From: Lentibacillus persicus
GTDB taxonomy: Bacteria > Bacillota > Bacilli > Bacillales > Amphibacillaceae
Direction: 5' to 3'
DNA length: 64,000 nucleotides
NCBI RefSeq assembly: GCF_900112705.1
Contig: NZ_FOMR01000001.1
Coordinates: 110,935 to 174,934 of the forward strand
The notes beneath the pieces were generated by a model, which saw only the letters and a list, made by a program, of their open reading frames with translations, made no database searches and was not told the origin of the DNA. Shown piece by piece: positions 52,453 through 60,577 of the stretch. The position numbers were made by a program, and so were the translations under genes. Each line of letters starts with the position of its first letter. Position 1 is the first letter of the stretch.

Positions 52453-53811
52453 TTATGATGCATGGACGGCGGCTGTTTTTTGGAAACGGCTGATAACGCC
52501 GGTAACGAAGATAACAACGATTGCCGGAAGGAGCCAGCCAAGGCCTTGATCGTATAATGGCAGTGTTTGTTCATAGAAAGCGAGAACAGGCTGTATCCAG
52601 CTGAAATTCTCCATGCCCAGCGATTGAGCGAGTGATTTAAGTCCGTCAAAAATACTAATTAAGAAAGTAACGGCAATCGTTGAGCTGTAAACCATCCGGG
52701 AATGATTGAACAATGGTGACAAAAATGTCAGAAGCATCAGGACAATCGCGAGTGGATACAGGAACATCAAAACCGGTACAGAGAACGCGATAATGTTTGC
52801 CAATCCGAAATTAGCAATCACAAAAGTGATCGTGGCAAAAAAGATAACCAGTTTCTCGTAACTAATTTTCGGAAACAGTGTATGAAAATATTCAGCGTTG
52901 GCTGTTGTCAGCCCGATAGCTGTTGTTAAGCACGCTAATGTAATGGCAACCGCCAGCAGAATAGATCCAAATGTTCCGAAATAATGGGAAGCCGCACTGC
53001 TTAGAACGGGCCCGCCGGTTTCAAATATCCCAAAAATTTGTGTGCTTGTTGCACCCAAATAGGCAATTCCAACGTATATTGTACCGAGCAGCAATATGGC
53101 AATGCTGCCAGCTTTAATCGTCGTTCTCAATATACCTGTTGTGGACGTGACCCCCATTGAGCGAATGGCATTAATGACAATAATACCGAATACCAATGAT
53201 GCAAGTGCGTCCATTGTATTGTAACCTTCAAGGAAACCTGTTATAAATGCGCCGCTTTGATACGCTTCTTGTGGAGATTCCACCGCTCCCATTGGGTTCA
53301 CGATAACCGTCACAAGCAGTACAGCGAGCAAAATAACAAGTCCGGGCGCCAAAAACTTCCCGACGTTATCAACAAGTCTGGCAGGCTTTAATGAAAATAA
53401 AAGAACAACTGCAAAAAACAGTAACGTAAAAATAAATAATCCAATTTGCTGTGATGATTCACTTATAAAAGGTGAAATACCAACTTCAAACGCAACCGTG
53501 CCTGTACGCGGGGACGCGAAAAATGGCCCAATGGTTAAATAAAGCAGGGACGTGAAAAACACAGCATACACCGGGTGCACCCGGCTTGCAAGTTCCTGCA
53601 GATTTGCACTTCCCGAAAAACTCATCGCAATGATACCGAGCAGCGGCAGTCCAACGCCTGTTATGAGAAATCCGATAACCGCAGGCCAAAAGTTGGTTCC
53701 TGCGTTTTGACCAAGTTGTGCCGGAAAAATCAGATTTCCAGCTCCAAAAAAGAGTGCGAACAGCATGACACCTATTGCTGCATAAGATGAAAAAGACAAT
53801 TTATTATTCAT
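52453..53811 (-). CDS. brnQ: Branched-chain amino acid carrier BrnQ
   Basis: A 452-aa LIVCS-family cation symporter with about 12 hydrophobic segments. Family blocks are GVMLFALFFGAGNLIFPAQL, GLPLLGIIAMSF and TTANAEYFHTLFPKISYEKL. It would import Ile, Leu and Val with Na+ or H+. AGGAGG lies upstream of the ATG at 53811; the longer frame to 53877 runs into the promoter. Two copies of the operator word shared with the gntR gene flank its promoter. Confidence 0.92.
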   Translation of the reverse strand: MNNKLSFSSYAAIGVMLFALFFGAGNLIFPAQLGQNAGTNFWPAVIGFLITGVGLPLLGIIAMSFSGSANLQELASRVHPVYAVFFTSLLYLTIGPFFASPRTGTVAFEVGISPFISESSQQIGLFIFTLLFFAVVLLFSLKPARLVDNVGKFLAPGLVILLAVLLVTVIVNPMGAVESPQEAYQSGAFITGFLEGYNTMDALASLVFGIIVINAIRSMGVTSTTGILRTTIKAGSIAILLLGTIYVGIAYLGATSTQIFGIFETGGPVLSSAASHYFGTFGSILLAVAITLACLTTAIGLTTANAEYFHTLFPKISYEKLVIFFATITFVIANFGLANIIAFSVPVLMFLYPLAIVLMLLTFLSPLFNHSRMVYSSTIAVTFLISIFDGLKSLAQSLGMENFSWIQPVLAFYEQTLPLYDQGLGWLLPAIVVIFVTGVISRFQKTAAVHAS

Positions 53812-53849
53812 GATCTGTACCTCCTGTGATGTTTGTAACGCTATACTTA

Positions 53850-53862
53850 TATGCAATATATC
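53850..53862 (+). promoter_or_regulatory. Shared operator word, site 2 (downstream of brnQ -10)
   Basis: TATGCAATATATC, identical to the word before gntR. Relative to brnQ it lies just past the predicted transcription start, a position where bound repressor would block elongation or clearance. Confidence 0.58.
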
Positions 53863-53872
53863 GATGGAATCC

Positions 53873-53901
53873 ATCATACTATCTTCCTATGTAAAATGCA
53901 A
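53873..53901 (-). promoter_or_regulatory. brnQ promoter with overlapping operator site 3
   Basis: On the minus strand, TTGCAT (53901-53896) and TATGAT (53878-53873) are 17 bp apart. The -35 lies inside ATGCAATATAT (53896-53906), a third copy of the shared word, consistent with direct repression. Confidence 0.62.
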
Positions 53902-54100
53902 TATATTACTTCAAATTTTTTGACGATTAACGTAAATTAAAAAACATCGCGTTTAACCATTTGTCATTCAGCATATTTCCAATTAAAGTGAACTTAGTGC
54001 CATCCAGCCAACCCGTGTTTAATGACATAGAAAAAAAGGGAATTAAGATATTATCTGAACAAGTTTAGCTTATAATATAAAAGCAGGGGGGTGAGAACGA

Positions 54101-55774
54101 ATGATTGGAAGACGAATCCGGCATACAAACCGCTATCGTGAAATTTTAAATGCCTTAATGAAAAACGGATTCAGTCATTTCCTGTTTCGGGTAGGGCTTG
54201 CGGATCGCAGCCTTGCGAAAAGTCTGAAGGCCGAAGAAATCGATCCGAGTTTAAAGAATATCGGAAGGCGTCTGCGCTACGCGTTGCAGGAGCTTGGCCC
54301 AACTGCCATTAAACTGGGGCAGATTGCAAGCACACGGTATGATACGTTGCCGGATGAGATCACATCTGAATTGGAACAACTGCTTGATCATGCACCTGTT
54401 CTTGAATTCGAACATGTTAAACAAACGTTCGAGGTTGAATTCGAAGATACACTCGATAATTTATTCGACTATTTTAATCCGGAACCGATGGCAACAGCCT
54501 CTATTGGACAGGTCCATGAAGCGCGGCTTTTCAATGGCGAGGAAGTAGTCGTTAAAATACAGCGCCCGGGTCTGAAACCTAAAATGGAAACCGACCTCGA
54601 GATTTTGCGCAACATCGGCGAAATGCTGGAGGAAAGAACCCTTTGGGCCCAGCGTTACCGGGTATGCGATATGATTGATGAGCTTTCTGATATATTGACG
54701 AACGAACTCGATTACATAATGGAAGGACGGAGCGGTGAACAAGTCGCCCGGCAATTTGATGATGAGTCGTTTGTTAAATTCCCGCATATTTATTGGGAGC
54801 TGACAACGTCGAAAGTACTCACAATGGAGAAAATAACGGGAATCAAGGTGTCGAATATTGATGAACTTGATGAAGCGGGATATGACCGGGAGCTGATTGC
54901 AAAACGGCTCTCACACGCCATGCTCAAGCAAATCCTTAAAAATGGCTTTTTCCACGCTGACCCGCATTCAGGGAACATTCATGTGCTGCCTAAAAACACA
55001 ATTGCATTTTTGGATTTCGGGGAGACAGGACATGTCAGTAATAAACTGAAGCAAAATTTCGGCTCAATCATTGTGAACCTTTACGAGGGTGACAGCCGCG
55101 CTATGGTCAAAACCTTTTCAAAGATGGACCTTATAGATGAAAAAACCGACATTGATGCGCTTGAGCGTGATCTGGATAAGCTCCATATGCAATACGAAAA
55201 TGTTAAAATGCGCGAACTCAGTCTCGGTAACGTCATTGTTCGAATATTTGAAGTCGTGTATCAGCACCACATTAAAATTCCAATGGAAATGGTGATGATC
55301 AGTAAAACCATTCTGACGCTTGAAGGGGTGCTGGGCAGACTTGATCCTGAATTCAGTTTGATGAGTGAAGCGGAGCCTTTTGCCCGCCGGCTCGTCCTTA
55401 AACGTTTTCATCCAAATGAAATGATTCGTAAAACGATTCGGGAGCTCAGTGACAACTTTGAAATCCTGACAGGTCTGCCGGAAGACGTTAAAGATGTGAT
55501 GTCTGTATTGAAACGCGGCAGGGTCGGTTTGGATATTAACGTCAAGCATGTTAATGAGGTCATGCGGCGATTGGATAAAATCAGCAACCGAATCGCGTTC
55601 AGTATTCTAATGCTTGCATTCAGCATTATTATGGCCGGGCTGATCGTCGGCCTCGCTCTTGTCGGTCAAAGCACCGTGATCTGGGAACTGCCTATCATTG
55701 AAATCGGAGCAGTCATTGCCTTAATGATGTTTATTCTGATGGTGATTATCATTATAAGGTCGAACCGAATGTGA
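54101..55774 (+). CDS. UbiB/ABC1 (AarF) family atypical kinase
   Basis: A 557-aa UbiB-like protein. The KxGQ motif region is TAIKLGQIAST, the Ala-rich loop is ATASIGQVHEA, the nucleotide Lys is in VVVKIQRPG, the catalytic/metal segments are FHADPHSGN and LDFGETG. Two C-terminal transmembrane helices (IAFSILMLAFSIIMAGLIV and IGAVIALMMFILMVIII) anchor it. The family acts in isoprenoid quinone or lipid homeostasis as atypical ATPase/kinase; the exact role in Firmicutes is unknown. GGGGGG precedes the ATG. Confidence 0.9.
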   Translation: MIGRRIRHTNRYREILNALMKNGFSHFLFRVGLADRSLAKSLKAEEIDPSLKNIGRRLRYALQELGPTAIKLGQIASTRYDTLPDEITSELEQLLDHAPVLEFEHVKQTFEVEFEDTLDNLFDYFNPEPMATASIGQVHEARLFNGEEVVVKIQRPGLKPKMETDLEILRNIGEMLEERTLWAQRYRVCDMIDELSDILTNELDYIMEGRSGEQVARQFDDESFVKFPHIYWELTTSKVLTMEKITGIKVSNIDELDEAGYDRELIAKRLSHAMLKQILKNGFFHADPHSGNIHVLPKNTIAFLDFGETGHVSNKLKQNFGSIIVNLYEGDSRAMVKTFSKMDLIDEKTDIDALERDLDKLHMQYENVKMRELSLGNVIVRIFEVVYQHHIKIPMEMVMISKTILTLEGVLGRLDPEFSLMSEAEPFARRLVLKRFHPNEMIRKTIRELSDNFEILTGLPEDVKDVMSVLKRGRVGLDINVKHVNEVMRRLDKISNRIAFSILMLAFSIIMAGLIVGLALVGQSTVIWELPIIEIGAVIALMMFILMVIIIIRSNRM

Positions 55775-55842
55775 CAGAGGTTTAGAGCGTTGTCACAAAG
55801 GCAATAGCACAAACAGATACATGATGAAGGAGTGGTTTTATA

Positions 55843-56487
55843 ATGAAAATCTTAGTGGCAGGCGCGAATGGCCATACAGGCCGGTTATTGATAAAATTTT
55901 TAAATGAAGATGGCCACGAGCCATATGGCATGGTCCGTAAAGAAGAACAAAAGCAAGGCATTGAAGAACTGGGCGGCACACCGGTCCTTGCAGACTTGGA
56001 AAGCGACGTCGGTTATGCTGTTAAAGGAATGGATGCCGTTATATTTGCTGCAGGGTCGGGGAGCAGCACCGGTCCGGAAAAAACGACCGATGTCGATCGT
56101 GACGGTGCCATCAATTTAGTCAAGGCAACTGAAAACTTAGGCATCAAAAAGTTCGTCATGTTAAGCAGTATCGGTGCAGGCCGTGACGTGAAGAAATTGG
56201 CACCTGACAATGAGCGCATGCAGCACTATCTGCAAATGAAAAAAGAAGCAGATGAGTACCTGATGAGCACCGAGCTTGATTATACCATTGTACGGCCGGG
56301 CGGTCTGACGCATGATCCGGGCACAAGCAAAATTGAAGTGGCGGACGAAGTGGAATTCGGCAACATCCCACGCGCTGACGTCGCCAAGACCATGATTGCT
56401 TCCATCCAGGAACCGAATGCTTATCACAAAGCATTCGAAATGATTTCCGGAGACACCCAAATCGAAGAAGCACTGAAAAGTTTATAG
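55843..56487 (+). CDS. NAD(P)-binding NmrA-like oxidoreductase
   Basis: A 214-aa atypical short-chain dehydrogenase of the NAD(P)H-binding (NmrA/YhfK-like) type. The nucleotide site is VAGANGHTGRLLIKFL and the later block FVMLSSIGAGRD is typical. The canonical YxxxK is degenerate (YLQMKKEADEYL), as usual in this group. Enzyme activity or redox sensing are both possible. AAGGAG lies upstream of the ATG. Confidence 0.83.
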   Translation: MKILVAGANGHTGRLLIKFLNEDGHEPYGMVRKEEQKQGIEELGGTPVLADLESDVGYAVKGMDAVIFAAGSGSSTGPEKTTDVDRDGAINLVKATENLGIKKFVMLSSIGAGRDVKKLAPDNERMQHYLQMKKEADEYLMSTELDYTIVRPGGLTHDPGTSKIEVADEVEFGNIPRADVAKTMIASIQEPNAYHKAFEMISGDTQIEEALKSL

Positions 56488-56500
56488 CAATCAATTAAGT

Positions 56501-56544
56501 GGGGTCTGTCCCCCACCGCGTTAGCGCGGTGGGGGACAGACCCC
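56501..56544. repeat. Perfect 20-bp palindrome with GGGGTCTGTCCCC motif
   Basis: 56501-56520 is exactly complementary to 56525-56544 around TTAG. It is G/C-rich and built on GGGGTCTGTCCCC, followed by TATACAATG rather than a T run. It lies between convergent genes and may terminate both, but the sequence looks like a dispersed palindromic repeat. Confidence 0.75.
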
Positions 56545-56553
56545 TATACAATG

Positions 56554-57150
56554 TTATTTGCAAATCGACTGTAAGTATTGTCTGATTTCGGCTTCAATTG
56601 CTTGTGCATCGTATAAGTCTGTATAAATAACAGATTCGAATACTAAACCGTGGATGAACACTGTTAACGAGTTGGCAATTCTGTCAATATCGGCGTCGTC
56701 ATCAAGGTAGCCGTTTGCCTGAAGCATTTTTAAGACATCTTTGGCAAAGTTGACGTTAATTGTGCGCAGCCTGTCCTTTGTTTCGCGGTACTCCTTGTTC
56801 ATTGTGGCCATGATGGAAAATTTCATCCAAATATCATTCTCCATGCGCTCTTCGGCTGTATCCGCCTGAACAATCTGCTTTATCATACGAACGCCATTAT
56901 CAAATGTCTCCGCATCTTTCTGTATGACATTCTGCATTCGATCCTCAAATCGTTCATAGACCACATCCATTGCAAGTACATAAATATCTTTTTGTTTTGG
57001 AAAAAAATGCTGAACGGAGCCCAACGACAAATCGGCTTCTTTTGCAATTTGCCGTAATGTTGCATTTTCAAAACCAGCCTCATGAATGATACGAAACATC
57101 GCTTCAACAATTTCATCTCTGCGTTCAGAGTGGTCAATTTTTTTTGGCAT
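56554..57150 (-). CDS. TetR-family transcriptional regulator
   Basis: A 198-aa TetR/BetI-like repressor. The N-terminal helix-turn-helix is ATLRQIAKEADLSLGSVQHF. The C-terminal ligand domain is helical with no recognisable ligand. The ATG at 57150 is supported by AAAGGAG upstream; the longer frame to 57450 runs across the divergent gene. It is divergent from a small exporter with a perfect-spacing inverted repeat between them, so it probably represses that gene and itself. Confidence 0.87.
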   Translation of the reverse strand: MPKKIDHSERRDEIVEAMFRIIHEAGFENATLRQIAKEADLSLGSVQHFFPKQKDIYVLAMDVVYERFEDRMQNVIQKDAETFDNGVRMIKQIVQADTAEERMENDIWMKFSIMATMNKEYRETKDRLRTINVNFAKDVLKMLQANGYLDDDADIDRIANSLTVFIHGLVFESVIYTDLYDAQAIEAEIRQYLQSICK

Positions 57151-57174
57151 ATGTAAAAAACTCCTTTGATTTTT

Positions 57175-57215
57175 TAAGTCGGTTGTATTATAATGGTTTT
57201 GGGTCAACTGACTTA
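57175..57215. promoter_or_regulatory. Candidate TetR operator in divergent spacer
   Basis: TAAGTCGGTTG (57175-57185) and CAACTGACTTA (57205-57215) form an 11-bp inverted repeat with one mismatch across 19 bp, covering TATAAT-like boxes. It lies between the tetR start and the exporter gene. Confidence 0.58.
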
Positions 57216-57235
57216 TAATAAAGGCGGGTGTTAAT

Positions 57236-57715
57236 ATGGAAAATGTTCTGTTGCAAAGTCTTTTTATATTTTTTACGAGTATGGTGCCTTTCGTGGAAGT
57301 ATTTTTAACCGTCCCGGTGGGCATTATTGTTTTTAACTTTCCGCCTTTGACAGCCTTATTGCTGGCGGTTGCCGGGAATGCTGTCAGTGTTTTGCTGTTT
57401 GTATTTTTTGGAACGCAAATTAACAAATTTGTTACGATTATGATGAACAAATTCAGAAAGCATGATAGGGTCTATAAGCCGATAAACCCCCGTATTAAAC
57501 ACATGTTCAACCGGTGGGGGCCAATGGCGGTTTGTTTTATGTCATCGTTGCTCTTCAGCAGCCAGGTTGGTGCCAGTGCCATTTCAACGCTCGGTGCCCC
57601 GAGAAAAAAGGTGTTTATTTGGACAACGCTCGGTGTGAGTACAGTGGCAGTTGTTATGGCAACGTTGTCGGTAACTGCAGAAGGCTTTGTGGCCGCATTG
57701 GTCAATATTTCATAA
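57236..57715 (+). CDS. Small multi-drug export family membrane protein
   Basis: A 159-aa protein of the Sm_multidrug_ex family with four hydrophobic segments (FIFFTSMVPFVEVFLTVPVG, LTALLLAVAGNAVSVLLFVF, FMSSLLFSSQVGASAISTLG and a C-terminal helix). The loop RWGPMAVCF is typical. The name derives from one early report; transport is not established for the family. GGCGGGTG precedes the ATG. Probably controlled by the divergent TetR. Confidence 0.82.
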   Translation: MENVLLQSLFIFFTSMVPFVEVFLTVPVGIIVFNFPPLTALLLAVAGNAVSVLLFVFFGTQINKFVTIMMNKFRKHDRVYKPINPRIKHMFNRWGPMAVCFMSSLLFSSQVGASAISTLGAPRKKVFIWTTLGVSTVAVVMATLSVTAEGFVAALVNIS

Positions 57716-57737
57716 CGATGATTTAACGTGAAACGCA

Positions 57738-57776
57738 TCAGTCGCTCAATAAGGTGTTATGAGGGACTGATTTTTT
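57738..57776 (+). terminator. Terminator of the small exporter gene
   Basis: CAGTCGCTC pairs with GAGGGACTG (one mismatch), followed by ATTTTTT. Confidence 0.75.
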
Positions 57777-57943
57777 AATCCCTGAATAACGTTATCTCAT
57801 CCAAATTTCCTTATAGCGGTTGGGCTATAGGTATGGCATAATATTATCATAAATAAGTCTCGCTTTTAACGATAACCCTTATACAATGTCATATCAAATT
57901 TAAACAGCTGAACTGCAGCTTTTATTGCTTTGGAGGATCTGTG

Positions 57944-58171
57944 ATGAGATTGATCAAATTCATCTTGGCACTTACAGTTGTTCTGCTTTCGGGTTATAGT
58001 TTAATAACCGGTGAATATGGAAGCTTACCCTACACCCAAATGCTTCTCGGGCTCATGCTGTTAGTGATGGGGATGAGCGAAATGCAGGAAAATCGAAAAG
58101 TAATTGCTATTCTGCTTTACCTTGCAGGAAGTTTTAGTTTATTTGTAAGTGTTTATATATTATTCATATAA
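57944..58171 (+). CDS. DUF3953-like small membrane protein
   Basis: A 75-aa protein with three hydrophobic segments (FILALTVVLLSGYSL, MLLGLMLLVMGMSEMQE, IAILLYLAGSFSLFVSVYIL), resembling DUF3953/YczI-type proteins. Function unknown. GGAGG lies 7 nt before ATG 57944; a GTG at 57941 is closer but less well spaced. The next gene starts 13 bp after the stop. Confidence 0.75.
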   Translation: MRLIKFILALTVVLLSGYSLITGEYGSLPYTQMLLGLMLLVMGMSEMQENRKVIAILLYLAGSFSLFVSVYILFI

Positions 58172-58184
58172 CGGGAGGTTGCCA

Positions 58185-58658
58185 ATGACCATAACATTTC
58201 AACCTATGGATGAAGAACAATTTAACGCGTATTATGCGACCAAACTGCATGCGTATGCCCGTGAACATGTTAAAGCAGGCAACTGGGATAAAGGCGAAGC
58301 ACTGGAAAAAGCCGAGAAGCAGTTTAAGCTGCTGCTGCCTGAAGGTGTGGAAACGGAGGATCACCACCTGTTTATAATAAAGAATGATGACGAATCAATC
58401 GGGACTATCTGGCTCTATGTTAAACAAACCGGCCAGGATAAGCAGGCGTTTATTTATGATGTTGAGCTCGATGAGAACCAGCGCGGCAAAGGCTATGGCA
58501 CGAGGACTATGGCTGCGCTGGAAGAATACGCCAAGTCACAGAGCATCAGCCGAATTGGTTTGCATGTATTTGCACACAACGAACGGGCGTTGAAGTTGTA
58601 TCAAAAAATGGGTTATGAAACGAAAAGTTATCAAATGTCGAAAACCATATTCTTTTAG
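58185..58658 (+). CDS. GNAT-family N-acetyltransferase
   Basis: A 157-aa GNAT enzyme. The acetyl-CoA loop is ELDENQRGKGYGTRTMAALE and the C-terminal block HNERALKLYQKMGYETKSYQ is complete. The substrate is unknown. ATG 58185 has GGGAGG upstream, preferred over an earlier ATG at 58149 overlapping the previous gene. Confidence 0.88.
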   Translation: MTITFQPMDEEQFNAYYATKLHAYAREHVKAGNWDKGEALEKAEKQFKLLLPEGVETEDHHLFIIKNDDESIGTIWLYVKQTGQDKQAFIYDVELDENQRGKGYGTRTMAALEEYAKSQSISRIGLHVFAHNERALKLYQKMGYETKSYQMSKTIFF

Positions 58659-58787
58659 CCAATTAAATTGGCGGAGTTTTTTGCTGTTATAGTGGCAGCG
58701 ACTTGTTGCATATACATGAATAAGGGACAAGAGCAGCGGTGTATCGACATGCCGGATGTCCCATTTAATGTTGAGGGAGGAGAGTTG

Positions 58788-60500
58788 ATGAGTCAATTTC
58801 AATCAACAATGGATGAGGAAAAATTGGCACGTTACCCGCAGCAGCCACATGGGAAGAAATTAGTCAATCGTGTGCTGACGGAAAAAGCGCGCAAGGATGC
58901 AATGGAGAGAGCACGCAAGCTTCCGATGATTGTGGTCGATCTGGAAGCTGTCATCACGCTGGAAATGATAGCTACGGGGGTTCTATCTCCGAATGAAGGA
59001 TTTATGACCGAGGCCGATTACAAATCAGTTTTGACAGAAGGGCGACTGACGAACGGAGTGATCTGGCCGGTCCCGTTAAGTTTTGCCCCGACCGGCGAGC
59101 GTAACGAACACGTCATCAAAACGCTTTCCGTTGGAGATGAAGTGGCACTCGCAGATGATACAAAGGAGCCGGTTGCCATTCTCAAGCTGGATGACATCTT
59201 CCATTACGACCGGGAATTCCGGGCGTCACATCTTTTTGGCACCACCGATCGCAGCCATCCCGGCGTTGATTCCATTTACCGGCGTATGGGGGACACTGCA
59301 CTCGGCGGACCGATTCAATTACTGCGGCGTGTACATTGGGGGCCGTTTGAAAACATCCGAATGGAACCGAAAGATACATGGAAACTGTTTTACGAGGATA
59401 AGCAATTTAACTCAGTTGGGGGCTTTATAACAGGAGCGAACCCGCTGCATCGGGGGCACGAATATATTCACCGTAATGCGCTTGAAGAGATGGACGGCTT
59501 GTTTGTCCAGCCGCTTGTCGAAATGGCAAAACGTGAATACACCCGACATGAATTCAGGATGCTGTCTTACCGCAGTGTGCTGGATAACTATTATCCAAAA
59601 GACCGAACAATGCTTGCGCCGCTTAGAGTGACCTACATTTTCGCCGGACCGCGTGAAGCCGTTCTGCATGCCATTATTATGAAAAATTACGGTTGTACGC
59701 ATGCGCTGATCGGCCGGGACCATGCAGGAATCGGGGACTTCTACGATAAATATGCCGCCCATACGATTTTTGATGAATTTACGACAGATGAATTAGGCAT
59801 TGATATCCGGCTGTTTCATGAAGTGTTCTATTGCACGCGCTGTGATCATCCGGCAACCGATATGACCTGTCCGCACGATAAGCGTTATCGCATCAATATC
59901 TCCGGAACAGGTATCCGTGAACTGCTGCGTTACGGCGTTCTGCCACCTAAAGAAATTGTGCGGCCGGAATCTGCCCGCATAGCGATGCAGGGTGTTCAGC
60001 CAAAAGGTGTTGATGCCAGCCGGAAAGCGATCAACCCGGTCGGCAAAACCATCAAGAGTATTTTTCCGTATTACTTGGAGCGGTCAAGGCTTGGCGGCTC
60101 AAAGCGGGAGGCCCCCCTTGAAGCAGAAGAGCTGACGATAGAAGACTTGGAAGCGGCGATTTTGGATGTTCGATCAAACGCTGATCGTGTTTATAAAGAA
60201 ATTTTTGATGAGTTCAGTTATGTGTCTGACACACTGCGCTCAACGCAATCTGATTGGATTGCCGATGCGCGTGAGTCGATTCATCAACAACAGAAGATGG
60301 TCGTTGAATCGCTGGTGGAAAAAGTCGATAAAGCATCAGAGAAGGCCTCCGATGAATTTATGTATCAAGACAAGGATGAAGCAGAACGCGAACTGGCAGT
60401 GGCCCGTCGGATTTTCGATGATATTCCTTCGCCATTACGAGTCGAAGAACTGACATACAGAACATGGAACCCGCTGCCATATAATCGCTACCGCAGCTGA
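58788..60500 (+). CDS. ATP-sulfurylase-like protein with long C-terminal extension
   Basis: About 570 aa; ordinary Sat enzymes are about 380-400. Residues about 15-420 follow the ATP sulfurylase fold: LSPNEGFMTEADYKSVL, HRGHEYIHRNALEEMDG, GRDHAGIGDFYDKYAAH, and a Zn-type knuckle CTRCDHPATDMTCPH. However, the active-site segment reads FITGANPLHRGHE, where Sat has FQTRNPxHRxHE, so the catalytic Gln and Arg are lost. The last about 145 residues are a charged helical extension with a coiled-coil look. No cys/APS kinase genes are adjacent. It may have another adenylyl- or nucleotidyltransferase activity. ATG chosen for GGGAGGAGAG upstream. Confidence 0.8.
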   Translation: MSQFQSTMDEEKLARYPQQPHGKKLVNRVLTEKARKDAMERARKLPMIVVDLEAVITLEMIATGVLSPNEGFMTEADYKSVLTEGRLTNGVIWPVPLSFAPTGERNEHVIKTLSVGDEVALADDTKEPVAILKLDDIFHYDREFRASHLFGTTDRSHPGVDSIYRRMGDTALGGPIQLLRRVHWGPFENIRMEPKDTWKLFYEDKQFNSVGGFITGANPLHRGHEYIHRNALEEMDGLFVQPLVEMAKREYTRHEFRMLSYRSVLDNYYPKDRTMLAPLRVTYIFAGPREAVLHAIIMKNYGCTHALIGRDHAGIGDFYDKYAAHTIFDEFTTDELGIDIRLFHEVFYCTRCDHPATDMTCPHDKRYRINISGTGIRELLRYGVLPPKEIVRPESARIAMQGVQPKGVDASRKAINPVGKTIKSIFPYYLERSRLGGSKREAPLEAEELTIEDLEAAILDVRSNADRVYKEIFDEFSYVSDTLRSTQSDWIADARESIHQQQKMVVESLVEKVDKASEKASDEFMYQDKDEAERELAVARRIFDDIPSPLRVEELTYRTWNPLPYNRYRS

Positions 60501-60577
60501 GCGTTAATTAATTTGTTGAAAAAGGAGGCGGCGGGGAGCTGTCTCCTTGTATTAATTTGAACTTTTTCGGACTGAAA

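Noticed and set aside
56554..57450. 298-residue version of the TetR regulator
   Set aside because: The first 100 residues overlap the divergent exporter gene and its promoter; the ATG at 57150 has a ribosome site and a normal TetR N-terminus.
58668..58787. Forty-residue N-terminal extension of the ATP-sulfurylase-like protein
   Set aside because: No ribosome site at 58668, whereas GGGAGGAGAG precedes ATG 58788.
60522..60548. Terminator after the ATP-sulfurylase-like gene
   Set aside because: Only a 6-bp AAGGAG/CTCCTT stem and no proper T tract; too weak to list as a feature.
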